Source: Pseudomonas sp. GCEP-101 (GTDB lineage: Bacteria; Pseudomonadota; Gammaproteobacteria; Pseudomonadales; Pseudomonadaceae). From it: a DNA stretch of 64,000 nucleotides. Below, in pieces: positions 35,249 to 43,352 of the stretch. The DNA is taken from positions 5,898,965 through 5,962,964 of the forward strand of contig NZ_CP104011.1 of NCBI RefSeq assembly GCF_025133575.1, read 5' to 3'. The notes under the pieces were generated by a model. That model was not told the origin of the DNA. It searched no databases and saw nothing but the letters and a program-made list of their open reading frames with translations. The position numbers and the translations under genes were made by a program. Each line of letters begins with the position of its first letter. Within the stretch, counting starts at the first letter, position 1.

Positions 35249-35419
35249 ATGCCCTGGTATGCCTGGTTGATCATTGCCCTAGCCTTGGGCTCCATCGTCG
35301 GCGCGCTGATGATGCTGCGCGATACCGCGAAGAAGCTCCCGCTCACCGAGGAGCAGCTCAAGCGCATCCACGAGCGCAATGCCCAGATGGATGCCCAGGA
35401 CGCCGACGAGAAGCGGTGA
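35249..35419 (+). CDS. DUF2897 single-span membrane micro-protein
   Basis: A 56-residue protein: MPWYAWLIIALALGSIVGAL gives one membrane segment at about 4-22, followed by MMLRDTAKKLPLTEEQLKRI and an acidic/basic tail ending DADEKR. This matches the DUF2897 family of small gammaproteobacterial membrane proteins. CGGAG lies nine bases before the ATG. It sits 48 bases after eutC and may be transcribed with it. Function is unknown. Confidence 0.8.
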   Translation: MPWYAWLIIALALGSIVGALMMLRDTAKKLPLTEEQLKRIHERNAQMDAQDADEKR

Positions 35420-35520
35420 AATTCGCCTAACTCGCTGACGCCTCAGCCAAAAACTGGTCGCAGCGATGGCCAGCGGCAGGCGAAATTGCCTAGACTGCGC
35501 CTCCCTTGATGGAGGAAAGA

Positions 35521-36285
35521 ATGTTCAGGAAGCTCCTGCCGCTGCTGCCGATCCTGTTATTGCTCTGCGGATTCGCGCTGGGTTTCGTGCAGCCGCTGGG
35601 GTTGCTGATCGGCGCGGTCTACGTCGCCTGGACCCTCTATGGCGAGCAGCGCCTGCCACACCTGCTCTGGTGGCTGGTGTGCCTGGTGCTCAGCATCGCC
35701 CTGGCCGCGCACCTATTGCCGGGCACCACGTCCTGGACGCTGTGGCCGGTGCGCCAGCTCAGCCCCGACGCCCCCGTCTACGCTCTGCACCTGTCCTGGG
35801 ACAAGGCCCTGGTTGGCGCCACCCTGCTCGCCTGGTGGCTGCGTCGTGACCCGGTGCCGACCGAGCGGCGCTCGCCGGACTTCGCCGCCATCGTCATCGT
35901 CACCACCCTGTTCGCCGTTCCGCTGGTCGCGGTGGCGGGGGGCCTGGTGGTGTGGAATCCGAAATGGCCGCCCGGCTTCTGGCTGTGGATGCTGGTCAAC
36001 GTCTGCGTGATCTCGCTGACCGAGGAAGCCTTCTTCCGCGGCCTGCTGCAGAGCGAACTGGTGCGTCGCTTCGGCGGCCTCGCTGGGGTGGCCAGCGCCA
36101 GCGTGCTGTTCGGCATGGTGCACTGGCCGATCAACCCGCTGTTCGCCGTGGTCGCCGGCATCGCCGGCCTGGGCTATGGCCTGGCCTTCTACTTCAGCGG
36201 GCGCCTGCTGGTACCGGTGCTGCTGCACGCGGCCGTGAACTGCCTGCACCTGCTGCTGTTCAGCTATCCGTTGCGGATTATCTGA
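35521..36285 (+). CDS. CPBP family intramembrane metalloprotease
   Basis: A 254-residue membrane protein with about seven segments. The Rce1/CAAX-like catalytic motifs are all present: EExxxR at E168-E169-R173 (TEEAFFRGLL), FxxxH at F197-H201 (FGMVHWP) and HxxxN at H236-N240. CPBP proteases act in the membrane; the substrate here is unknown. The ATG at 35521 directly follows GGAGGAAAG and is preferred over starts five residues upstream. Confidence 0.9.
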   Translation: MFRKLLPLLPILLLLCGFALGFVQPLGLLIGAVYVAWTLYGEQRLPHLLWWLVCLVLSIALAAHLLPGTTSWTLWPVRQLSPDAPVYALHLSWDKALVGATLLAWWLRRDPVPTERRSPDFAAIVIVTTLFAVPLVAVAGGLVVWNPKWPPGFWLWMLVNVCVISLTEEAFFRGLLQSELVRRFGGLAGVASASVLFGMVHWPINPLFAVVAGIAGLGYGLAFYFSGRLLVPVLLHAAVNCLHLLLFSYPLRII

Positions 36286-36304
36286 CGCGCACGGAAATCC
36301 CCCT

Positions 36305-36430
36305 GTAGGAGCGGGCCATGCCCGCGACCGCGCCCGGTGGGCGCTCCTGCAAATGGGCGCTACAGGTCAGCGTTTGCCGGTGAAGTCCCATTCCGCCGCG
36401 CGGGATTTCGCGGGCATGGCCCGCTCCTAC
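36305..36430. repeat. REP-type inverted pair, family B
   Basis: GTAGGAGCGGGCCATGCCCG (36305 onward, 22 bases) and a perfect 22-base inverted copy at 36409-36430 are separated by about 80 bases. The core GGGCCATGCCC differs from family A. Confidence 0.9.
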
Positions 36431-36501
36431 AAAGTGGAGAGCACCTCTCCCGTCAGGGACGGCATGGTTTTTTTTAAGCGCCCCGGATGGCGGGATGGCC
36501 T

Positions 36502-36524
36502 GTAGGAGCGAGCTTGCTCGCGAA
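36502..36524 (+). repeat. Single REP element, family A
   Basis: One unpaired copy of GTAGGAGCGAGCTTGCTCGC plus GAA, between a family B pair and a family C pair in the atuR 3' region. Confidence 0.85.
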
Positions 36525-36550
36525 CCAAGCCCGCAACGGCCGCAAAGACA

Positions 36551-36614
36551 ATCGCGGACGGAGTCCGCTCCTACCGAACTCGAACGCGGCGTAGGAGCGG
36601 ACTGCGTCCGCGAT
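36551..36614. repeat. REP-type inverted pair, family C
   Basis: ATCGCGGACGGAGTCCGCTC (36551 onward, ending CTAC) and inverted GTAGGAGCGGACTGCGTCCG (36591 onward). It completes a 350-base repeat cluster (36286-36635) holding three REP variants and no gene, between the CPBP gene and atuR. Confidence 0.88.
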
Positions 36615-36635
36615 CAAATTCCCCCAACGCCGAAC

Positions 36636-37256
36636 TTACTCGCGCATCACCAGCAGCAACGCCTGCTCGGCCAGCTCGTCCAGGGTCAGGCTGCCCTCGG
36701 GGCGGAACCAGGTGATGGACCAGGACAGCGCCCCGGTCAGGAAGCGCCGCAGGATGAACGGGTCGCCCTGGCTGTAGCCGGCACTACGCGCCTCTTCCAG
36801 CACGTCCAGCCACATCTGCTCGTAGATGTCGCGCAGGCTGAGGATGTAGGTCTGGCCCTCTTCCGACAGTGACCGCCATTCGTAGACCAATACCGCCATC
36901 GCCTCGCCGGTGCCGCCGGTGATCGACTGCAATTCGCAGCGGATCAACGCCAGCAGCCGCTCGCGCAGGGTCGTCGCGTCGGCCAGCGCGGCGCGCATCA
37001 GGGCGGTGTTGTAGAGGATGGTTTCCTCCATCACCGAGCGGAGGATTTCGTCCTTGCTCTTGAAGTGATGGAAGATGCTGCCGGACTGGATGCCCACCGC
37101 GCTGGCCAGGTCGCGCACCGTGGTGCGTTCGTAGCCCTTGCTGCGGAACAGGTGCGCGGCGGTCTGCAGCAGCTTGCCACGGGCGCTCTCCGGGTCGGTG
37201 ATCTGCCCGGTTCCGACCAGCTCCAGCAGTACTTCGCGGGCTTTGCGGTCATCCAC
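36636..37256 (-). CDS. atuR: TetR-family repressor AtuR of acyclic terpene utilisation
   Basis: A 206-residue TetR protein. The HTH is at about residues 25-70 (KLLQTAAHLFRSKGYERTTV, AVGIQSGSIFHHF), followed by a ligand-binding helical domain. The GTG at 37256 is chosen because GGGGAGAG lies upstream and VDDRKAREVL is the expected start; the frame extends further but without another ribosome site. It is divergent from atuA, and the shared 219-base region has two mirror-image 18-base operators. In P. aeruginosa AtuR represses the atu cluster and is released by an intermediate of citronellol/geraniol metabolism. Confidence 0.95.
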   Translation of the reverse strand: MDDRKAREVLLELVGTGQITDPESARGKLLQTAAHLFRSKGYERTTVRDLASAVGIQSGSIFHHFKSKDEILRSVMEETILYNTALMRAALADATTLRERLLALIRCELQSITGGTGEAMAVLVYEWRSLSEEGQTYILSLRDIYEQMWLDVLEEARSAGYSQGDPFILRRFLTGALSWSITWFRPEGSLTLDELAEQALLLVMRE

Positions 37257-37363
37257 GCTGTTCTCTCCCCATGGGGCCCATTGGCCGATCTGCTCAGGGC
37301 GAATCGTCGAAACGCCCTGCAAGTGCTTGTGTTGTTTGACGAAATGTAAGCCCGCAGGCCCCA

Positions 37364-37381
37364 ACCAAGCAAGCGCTTGGC
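37364..37381 (-). promoter_or_regulatory. AtuR operator 1
   Basis: ACCAAGCAAGCGCTTGGC is an inverted repeat of ACCAAGC/GCTTGG half-sites. Apart from one end base, it is the reverse complement of operator 2. Its centre is 58 bases from that of operator 2. AtuR of P. aeruginosa is known to bind two inverted repeats in this intergenic region. Confidence 0.85.
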
Positions 37382-37421
37382 CATCCAAAGGTTGGGCCTG
37401 AGGTTCAGTCGGGGCTTTTCA

Positions 37422-37439
37422 ACCAAGCGCTTGCTTGGT
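37422..37439 (+). promoter_or_regulatory. AtuR operator 2
   Basis: ACCAAGCGCTTGCTTGGT, half-sites ACCAAGC and GCTTGGT with a 4-base centre, ends 36 bases before the atuA start. It is positioned to block the atuA promoter or early transcript region. Confidence 0.85.
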
Positions 37440-37475
37440 AATGTCGATCCATCACTCAGCGTCACGGGCAGAACA

Positions 37476-39266
37476 ATGACGAGAACCGTACGTATCGGCT
37501 GCGCCTCCGCCTTCTGGGGCGATACCTCCACCGCCGCGGCCCAACTGGTGCGCGGCGCGGCACTGGACTACCTGGTCTTCGACTACCTCGCCGAAATCAC
37601 CCTGTCGATCATGGCGGGCGCCCGCCTGAAGAATCCCGAGGCCGGCTACGCCACCGATTTCGTCGAGGTGATGACGCCGCTGCTGGGCGAAATTGCCGCG
37701 AAACGGATCCGCGTGATCAGCAATGCCGGCGGGGTGAACCCGCAGGCCTGCGCCAGCGCGCTGGCCGCCGCCTGCGAGAAGGCCGGCGTGGCGCTGAAGA
37801 TCGCCGTGGTGCACGGCGACAACCTGCAACCGCGCCTGGGTGAATTGGCCAAGGCCGGCCTCCGCGAGATGTTCTCCGGCGCGCCGCTGCCGCCGATGTG
37901 CGTGTCGGTCAACGCCTACCTCGGCGCGCCCGGCATCGTTGCCGCGCTCGAGGCCGGCGCGGATATCGTCATCACCGGCCGCGTGGTGGACAGCGCGGTG
38001 GTCAGCGCCGCCCTGGTGCACGAGTTCGGCTGGGCCTGGAACGACTACGACAAGCTGGCCCAGGCCGCGCTGGCCGGGCACATCATCGAATGCGGCGCGC
38101 AGTGCACCGGCGGCAACTTCACCGACTGGGACAGCGTGCCGGACTACGAGCACATCGGTTTCCCCATCGTCGAGGTGCAGGCCAGCGGCGACTTCGTGGT
38201 GACCAAGCCGCCGGGTACCGGCGGGCTGGTGACGTCGCTGACGGTGGGCGAGCAGATGCTCTACGAGATCGGCGACCCGCGCGCCTACCTGCTACCCGAC
38301 GTGGTCTGCGACTTCACCCGGGTGCAGCTGGCCCAGGCGGGCGAACACCGCGTAGCCGTCAGCGGCGCGCGCGGCCTGCCGCCGACCGGGCAGTACAAGG
38401 TCAGCGCCACCTACCCGGACGGTTTCCGCTGCACCGCCAGTTGCCTGATCGCCGGCATCGACGCGGTGAAGAAGGCCGAGCGGGTCAGCCAGGCGATCAT
38501 CGCCAAGACCGAGGAAATCCTCATGGAGCGCGGCTGGGGCCCGTACCGCGAGGTCAGCGTGGAACTGCTCGGCAGCGAGGCCACCTACGGCCCGCACGGG
38601 CGCCGCGGCGACACCCGCGAAATCGTGGTGAAGCTCGCCGTGCGCCACAGCCGCAAGGAGGCGCTGGTGCTGTTCTCCCGCGAGATCGCCCAGGCCGCCA
38701 CCGGGATGGCGCCTGGCCTCACCGGCATCGTCGGCGGCCGCCCCACCGTGTACCCGGTGATCCGCCTGTTCTCCTTCCTGATCGACAAGGACAGCTGCGA
38801 GCTGGCCGTGGATATCGACGGTGAACGCCATCCCGCCGCGCTGCCCGCCCTCGACACGTTCGACCCGGCCGCACTGGCCGCCGACGTTCCGGTGGCGACC
38901 GCCAGCGGCCCCGCCCAGGCCAGCGTGCCGCTGGTGAAGCTGGCCGTGGCGCGCTCCGGCGACAAGGGCAACCACAGCAACATCGGCGTGATGGCGCGCA
39001 AGCCGGAGTACCTGCCGTGGATCGCCGAGGCGCTGAGCGAAGGCGCGGTGGCCGAGTGGATGCAGCACGTGCTCGACCCACAGACCGGCCGTGTCTGCCG
39101 CTGGCACCTGCCGGGCACGCACAGCCTGAACTTCCTGCTGGAGAACGCCCTGGGCGGCGGCGGCGTCGCCAGCCTGCGCATCGACCCGCAGGGCAAGGCC
39201 TTCGCCCAGCAGTTGCTGGAATTCCCGGTGGCGGTGCCGCAGCAGATCGCCGATCAGTTCCTGTAG
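37476..39266 (+). CDS. atuA: Acyclic terpene utilisation protein AtuA
   Basis: A 596-residue protein with an N-terminal DUF1446 domain (about 5-455: IGCASAFWGDTSTAAAQLV, ISNAGGVNPQACA, ITGRVVDSA) and a C-terminal AtuA-like region (about 480-590: RSGDKGNHSNIGVMARK). It is the first gene of the terpene operon. In P. aeruginosa it is needed for growth on citronellol/geraniol, but its reaction is unproven. The ATG at 37476 lies within an A-rich GAACAATGA context. Its stop codon TAG is formed by the first bases of a REP element (39263). Confidence 0.94.
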   Translation: MTRTVRIGCASAFWGDTSTAAAQLVRGAALDYLVFDYLAEITLSIMAGARLKNPEAGYATDFVEVMTPLLGEIAAKRIRVISNAGGVNPQACASALAAACEKAGVALKIAVVHGDNLQPRLGELAKAGLREMFSGAPLPPMCVSVNAYLGAPGIVAALEAGADIVITGRVVDSAVVSAALVHEFGWAWNDYDKLAQAALAGHIIECGAQCTGGNFTDWDSVPDYEHIGFPIVEVQASGDFVVTKPPGTGGLVTSLTVGEQMLYEIGDPRAYLLPDVVCDFTRVQLAQAGEHRVAVSGARGLPPTGQYKVSATYPDGFRCTASCLIAGIDAVKKAERVSQAIIAKTEEILMERGWGPYREVSVELLGSEATYGPHGRRGDTREIVVKLAVRHSRKEALVLFSREIAQAATGMAPGLTGIVGGRPTVYPVIRLFSFLIDKDSCELAVDIDGERHPAALPALDTFDPAALAADVPVATASGPAQASVPLVKLAVARSGDKGNHSNIGVMARKPEYLPWIAEALSEGAVAEWMQHVLDPQTGRVCRWHLPGTHSLNFLLENALGGGGVASLRIDPQGKAFAQQLLEFPVAVPQQIADQFL

Positions 39267-39330
39267 GAGCGAGCTTGCTCGCGAACAGGTTCCGCTGCGG
39301 GGCTGGATTCGCGAGCAAGCTCGCTCCTAC
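39263..39330. repeat. REP-type inverted pair, family A, fused to the atuA 3' end
   Basis: GTAGGAGCGAGCTTGCTCGC starts one base before the atuA stop, so the TAG stop is part of the repeat. The inverted copy ends GCTCGCTCCTAC at 39330. The pair fills the atuA-atuB junction. Confidence 0.92.
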
Positions 39331-39366
39331 GAAGTGCCCGTACCTAGAACGATTGAGCAGGACGAA

Positions 39367-39374
39367 AACAACAA
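39367..39374 (+). promoter_or_regulatory. Crc/Hfq-type A-rich motif at the atuB start
   Basis: AACAACAA matches the AANAANAA catabolite activity motif and its last base is the A of the atuB start codon. Hfq/Crc bound there would block translation. Confidence 0.6.
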
Positions 39375-40249
39375 TGAGCTACGACTCGATCTTCACACCC
39401 GGCCTGTTCGATGGCCAGACCATCATCGTCACCGGCGGCGGCAGCGGTATCGGCCGCTGCACCGCCCATGAGCTGGCGGCCCTCGGCGCCCACGTGGTTC
39501 TGGTCGGGCGCAAGGCCGAGAAGCTGGAGAAGACCGCCGGCGAAATCATCGAGGACGGCGGCAGCGCCAGCTGGCACAGCTGCGACATCCGCGACGAAGA
39601 CGCGGTGAAGGCGCTGGTGGCGCAGGTCATCGCCGAGCGCGGGCCGATCCATCACCTGGTCAACAACGCCGGCGGCCAATATCCCGCGCCGCTGGCCTCG
39701 ATCAACCTGAAGGGCTTCGAGGCCGTGGTGCGCACCAACCTGGTGGGCGGCTTCCTGATGGCCCGCGAAGTGTTCAACCAAAGCCTCAGCAAAACCGGCG
39801 GCAGCATCGTCAACATGCTCGCCGACATGTGGGGCGGCATGCCCGGCATGGGCCACTCCGGCGCCGCCCGCGCGGGCATGGAGAACTTCACCAAGACCGC
39901 CGCCATCGAATGGGGGCATGCCGGGGTGCGGGTCAACGCCGTGGCGCCGGGCTGGATCGCCTCCAGCGGCATGGACACTTATGAAGGCGCGTTCAAGGCT
40001 GTGATCCCGACCCTGCGCGAACACGTGCCGCTCAAGCGCATCGGCACCGAGTCGGAAGTCTCCGCCGCCATCGTCTTCCTGCTCTCCCCGGGCGCCGCCT
40101 TCATCAGCGGCAACACCATCCGTATCGACGGCGCTGCCAGCCAGGGCAGCCGCGCCTTCCCGCTGGTGAAGGGCAAGCCGGGGCAGAGCCGCTCCTACAA
40201 CGGCTTCCACCGCGCCTATCTTCCCGATGTGCTGAAGGACCAGGAGTAA
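39374..40249 (+). CDS. atuB: AtuB, short-chain dehydrogenase/reductase
   Basis: A 291-residue SDR. The nucleotide motif TGGGSGIG is at 20-27, and NNAGG at 97-101. The classical catalytic Tyr-x3-Lys is not present: S162 and R166 occupy those places (GHSGAARAGM), a pattern close to the 2,4-dienoyl/enoyl-CoA reductase branch. The substrate is presumably an acyl-CoA or alcohol of the citronellol/geraniol route; in P. aeruginosa AtuB's role is inferred from cluster membership. The ATG at 39374 has a weak ribosome site and overlaps an A-rich Crc-type motif. atuC starts 3 bases after its stop. Confidence 0.92.
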   Translation: MSYDSIFTPGLFDGQTIIVTGGGSGIGRCTAHELAALGAHVVLVGRKAEKLEKTAGEIIEDGGSASWHSCDIRDEDAVKALVAQVIAERGPIHHLVNNAGGQYPAPLASINLKGFEAVVRTNLVGGFLMAREVFNQSLSKTGGSIVNMLADMWGGMPGMGHSGAARAGMENFTKTAAIEWGHAGVRVNAVAPGWIASSGMDTYEGAFKAVIPTLREHVPLKRIGTESEVSAAIVFLLSPGAAFISGNTIRIDGAASQGSRAFPLVKGKPGQSRSYNGFHRAYLPDVLKDQE

Positions 40250-40252
40250 GCC

Positions 40253-41869
40253 ATGCCGGTGATCGTCTCGGATATCGATCCCCAGGGCGACGATTTCGCC
40301 CGCAACCGCGAGGCCATGCTGGCGGCCGTGGCGAGCTTCCGCGAGGTGGAGCAGAAGGTGCTCGACAAGGCCGCCGAGGCCAAGCCCAAGTTCGACAAGC
40401 GCGGCCAGCTGCTGCCGCGCGAACGCCTGAACCTGCTGCTGGACCCCGGCGCGCCGTTCCTCGAAATCGCCTCGCTGGCCGGCTACAAGCTGCATGACGA
40501 CAAGGACGGCACCCAGGCCGGCGGTGGCATCATCTCCGGCATCGGCTACATCGCCGGCGTGCGCTGCCTGGTCACCGCCAGCAACAGCGCGATCAAGGGC
40601 GGCACCATCTCCCCCACCGGCCTGAAAAAGACCCTGCGCCTGCAGCAGATCGCCTTCGAGAACAAGCTGCCGGTGGTGGCACTGACCGAGAGCGGCGGCG
40701 CCAACCTGAACTATGCGGCGGACATCTTCGTCGAGGGCGCGCGCGGCTTCGCCAACCAGGCGCGCATGTCGGCGGCGGGCATTCCGCAGGTCACCGTGGT
40801 GCACGGCTCGTCCACCGCCGGCGGCGCCTACCAGCCGGGGCTGTCGGACTACGTGGTGGTGGTGCGCGGCAAGGCCAAGATGTTCCTCGCCGGCCCGCCG
40901 CTGCTCAAGGCCGCCACCGGCGAGATTGCCACCGATGAAGAACTGGGCGGCGCCGAGTTGCACGCCCAGGTCGCGGGCACCGCCGAGTACCTGGCGGAGA
41001 ACGACGCCGACGGCGTGCGCCTGGCCCGCGAGATCCTTGCCGCGCTGCCGTGGAACGCGCAGCTGCCGGCACGCCCGAAGAAGGACTGGGAGGCACCGCT
41101 GTACCCGGCCGAGGAACTGCTCGGCGTAGTCCCGGCGGACGCGAAGAAGCCCTATGACGTGCGCGAGATCGTCGCGCGCATCGCCGACGGTTCGCGCTTC
41201 CTCGACTTCAAGAACGAGTTCGACAGCCAGACCGTCTGCGGCCACCTGCACATCGAAGGCCATGCCTGCGGCCTGATCGGCAACAACGGTCCGATCACCC
41301 CGCAGGGCGCGGCCAAGGCGGCGCAGTTCATCCAGCTGTGCGAGCAGAGCAACACGCCGATCCTGTTCCTGCACAACACCACAGGCTTCATGGTCGGCAC
41401 CGAGTCCGAGCGCCTGGGCGTGATCAAGCACGGCTCGAAGATGATCCAGGCGGTGGCCAACGCCACGGTGCCCAAGCTCACGCTGGTCGTGGGCGGGTCG
41501 TACGGCGCCGGCAACTACGCCATGTGTGGGCGCGGCCTGGACCCGCGCTTCATCTTCGCCTGGCCCAACAGCCGCACCGCCGTGATGGGCGGCGCCCAGG
41601 CCGGCAAGGTGCTGCGCATCGTCACCGAGGAGAAGCACGCCAAGGAGGGCAAGGAGCCCGACCCGAAGATGCTCGACATGCTCGAACAGATGACCGCGCA
41701 GAAGCTCGACGCCCAGTCCACCGCGCTCTACGGCACGGCGAGCCTGTGGGACGACGGGCTGATCGACCCGCGCGACACCCGCGCGCTGCTCGGCTACCTG
41801 CTGGACATCTGCGCGGAGGCGGCCGTGCGGCCGCTCCAGGGAAATAGTTTTGGGGTAGCGAGGTTCTGA
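40253..41869 (+). CDS. atuC: Geranyl-CoA carboxylase beta (carboxyltransferase) subunit
   Basis: A 538-residue biotin-dependent carboxyltransferase. The N-terminal half has LVTASNSAIKGGTISPTGLK and VALTESGGANL, the C-terminal half NTTGFMVGTESERLGVIKHG and GGSYGAGNYAMCGR, together forming the crotonase-fold acyl-CoA and carboxybiotin sites. With AtuF it carboxylates cis-geranyl-CoA to isohexenylglutaconyl-CoA. It closely resembles the methylcrotonyl-CoA carboxylase beta subunit, but its place inside the atu cluster with atuF supports the geranyl-CoA assignment. It is tightly coupled to atuB. Confidence 0.95.
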   Translation: MPVIVSDIDPQGDDFARNREAMLAAVASFREVEQKVLDKAAEAKPKFDKRGQLLPRERLNLLLDPGAPFLEIASLAGYKLHDDKDGTQAGGGIISGIGYIAGVRCLVTASNSAIKGGTISPTGLKKTLRLQQIAFENKLPVVALTESGGANLNYAADIFVEGARGFANQARMSAAGIPQVTVVHGSSTAGGAYQPGLSDYVVVVRGKAKMFLAGPPLLKAATGEIATDEELGGAELHAQVAGTAEYLAENDADGVRLAREILAALPWNAQLPARPKKDWEAPLYPAEELLGVVPADAKKPYDVREIVARIADGSRFLDFKNEFDSQTVCGHLHIEGHACGLIGNNGPITPQGAAKAAQFIQLCEQSNTPILFLHNTTGFMVGTESERLGVIKHGSKMIQAVANATVPKLTLVVGGSYGAGNYAMCGRGLDPRFIFAWPNSRTAVMGGAQAGKVLRIVTEEKHAKEGKEPDPKMLDMLEQMTAQKLDAQSTALYGTASLWDDGLIDPRDTRALLGYLLDICAEAAVRPLQGNSFGVARF

Positions 41870-41894
41870 CGGGAGTTCGGGAGTACAGGCCAAC

Positions 41895-42015
41895 GCCCTC
41901 TCCCCCCGCCCTCTCCCTGAAGGGAGAGGGAGCCAAAGCGACCCGGCGTAAAGCGAGCCGTCCAGCCACTCCGTACAGCCCCCTCTCCCTTCAGGGAGAG
42001 GGTTGGGGAGAGGGA
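41895..42015. repeat. Palindromic repeat pair, family E (CCCTCTCCCT)
   Basis: Two hairpins of CCCTCTCCCT / AGGGAGAGGG (41909-41930 and 41981-42002) flank about 50 bases, with outer GCCCTCTCCCCC and GGGGAGAGGG arms. They fill the atuC-atuD junction. The same family recurs at 44174, 46222, 49573 and 49760. Confidence 0.9.
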
Positions 42016-42046
42016 CTTAGGCGGAAACCAGACTAGGCATCAGGAG

Positions 42047-42057
42047 AACAACAACAA
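42047..42057 (+). promoter_or_regulatory. Crc/Hfq-type A-rich motif at the atuD start
   Basis: AACAACAACAA contains two overlapping AANAANAA motifs between the AGGAG ribosome site and the start codon, ending on the A of ATG. Confidence 0.65.
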
Positions 42058-43217
42058 TGATCTTCACCCAGGAACACGAAGAACTCCGCCGCACCGTCCG
42101 TAACTTCGTCGAGAAGGAAATCAACCCCTACGTCGACGAGTGGGAAAAGGCCGGCCGCTTTCCCATCCATGACGTCTTCAAGAAAGCCGGCGACCTGGGC
42201 CTGCTGGGCATCTCCAAACCGGAGAAATTCGGCGGCATGGGCCTGGACTACAGCTACTCGGTGGTGGCCGCCGAAGAGTTCGGCACCATCCATTGCGGCG
42301 GCGTGCCGATGGCCCTCGGCGTGCAGACCGACATGTGCACCCCTGCCCTGGCGCGCTTCGGCTCCGACGAGCTGCGCGAGGAATTCCTCCGTCCGGCGAT
42401 CGCCGGCGAGATGGTCGGCTGCATCGGCGTCTCGGAAGTGGGCGCCGGCTCCGACGTGGCGGGCCTGAAGACCACGGCGCGCAAGGATGGCGACGACTAC
42501 GTCATCAACGGCAGCAAGATGTGGATCACCAACTCGCCGTCCGCCGATTTCATCTGCCTGCTGGCCAACACCTCCGACGACAAGCCCCACGTCAACAAGT
42601 CGCTGATCATGGTGCCGATGAAGACCAAGGGCATCAGCGTCAGCCCGCACCTGGACAAGCTCGGCATGCGCAGCTCGGAGACCGCCCAGGTGTTCTTCGA
42701 CGACGTGCGTGTGCCGCAGCGCAACCGCATCGGCGCCGAGGGCGCAGGCTTCATGATGCAGATGCTGCAATTCCAGGAAGAACGCCTGTTCGGCGCCGCC
42801 AGCGGCATCAAGGGCCTGGAGTACTGCGTCAACGCCACCATCGACTACTGCAAGGAGCGCAAGACCTTCGGCCAGGCGCTGATCGACAACCAGGTCATTC
42901 ACTTCCGCATGGCCGAGCTGATGACCGAGATCGAGTGCCTGCGCGCCCTCACCTACCAGGCCACCGAGCAGTACATCCGCGGCAAGGACGTGACCCGCCT
43001 GGCCTCCATGGCCAAGCTCAAGGTCGGCCGCCTGGCCCGCGAAGTCACCGACGCCTGCCTGCAGTACTGGGGCGGCCAGGGCTTCATGTGGGAAAACCCG
43101 ATTGCCCGCGCCTACCGCGACACCCGCCTGGTGTCCATCGGTGGCGGCGCGGACGAAATCATGCTGGGCATCATCTGCAAGCTGATGGGCACCCTGCCGG
43201 GCAAGAAGAAGGGCTGA
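42057..43217 (+). CDS. atuD: Citronellyl-CoA dehydrogenase AtuD
   Basis: A 386-residue flavin-dependent acyl-CoA dehydrogenase. Typical motifs are GCIGVSEVGAGSDVAGLKT (substrate/FAD site), MWITNSPSADF, RKTFGQALIDNQV and QYWGGQGFMWENPIARAYRD. The catalytic base is the glutamate E367 in GGADEIM. In P. aeruginosa AtuD oxidises citronellyl-CoA to geranyl-CoA, passing electrons to ETF; etfAB and the ETF dehydrogenase gene are also in this window. AGGAG lies 10 bases before the ATG, with a CAA-repeat spacer. Confidence 0.95.
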   Translation: MIFTQEHEELRRTVRNFVEKEINPYVDEWEKAGRFPIHDVFKKAGDLGLLGISKPEKFGGMGLDYSYSVVAAEEFGTIHCGGVPMALGVQTDMCTPALARFGSDELREEFLRPAIAGEMVGCIGVSEVGAGSDVAGLKTTARKDGDDYVINGSKMWITNSPSADFICLLANTSDDKPHVNKSLIMVPMKTKGISVSPHLDKLGMRSSETAQVFFDDVRVPQRNRIGAEGAGFMMQMLQFQEERLFGAASGIKGLEYCVNATIDYCKERKTFGQALIDNQVIHFRMAELMTEIECLRALTYQATEQYIRGKDVTRLASMAKLKVGRLAREVTDACLQYWGGQGFMWENPIARAYRDTRLVSIGGGADEIMLGIICKLMGTLPGKKKG

Positions 43218-43235
43218 CGACGCTTTTGCTCTTGT

Positions 43236-43314
43236 GTAGGAGCGAGCTTGCTCGCGAACGGAGTTTCACTTGGCGTCGAGGTGCCATGCGGTTCGCGAGC
43301 AAGCTCGCTCCTAC
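43236..43314. repeat. REP-type inverted pair, family A
   Basis: GTAGGAGCGAGCTTGCTCGC and inverted GTTCGCGAGCAAGCTCGCTC (ending CTAC) lie in the atuD-atuE junction. Confidence 0.92.
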
Positions 43315-43352
43315 GAAGAGCCCGCCGATACCGAATTGACGAGGACCCCGGC

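Noticed and set aside
36305..36614. Evenly spaced short repeats that could suggest a CRISPR array
   Set aside because: The repeats are inverted rather than direct, differ in core sequence, and have no cas genes nearby; they are REP elements.
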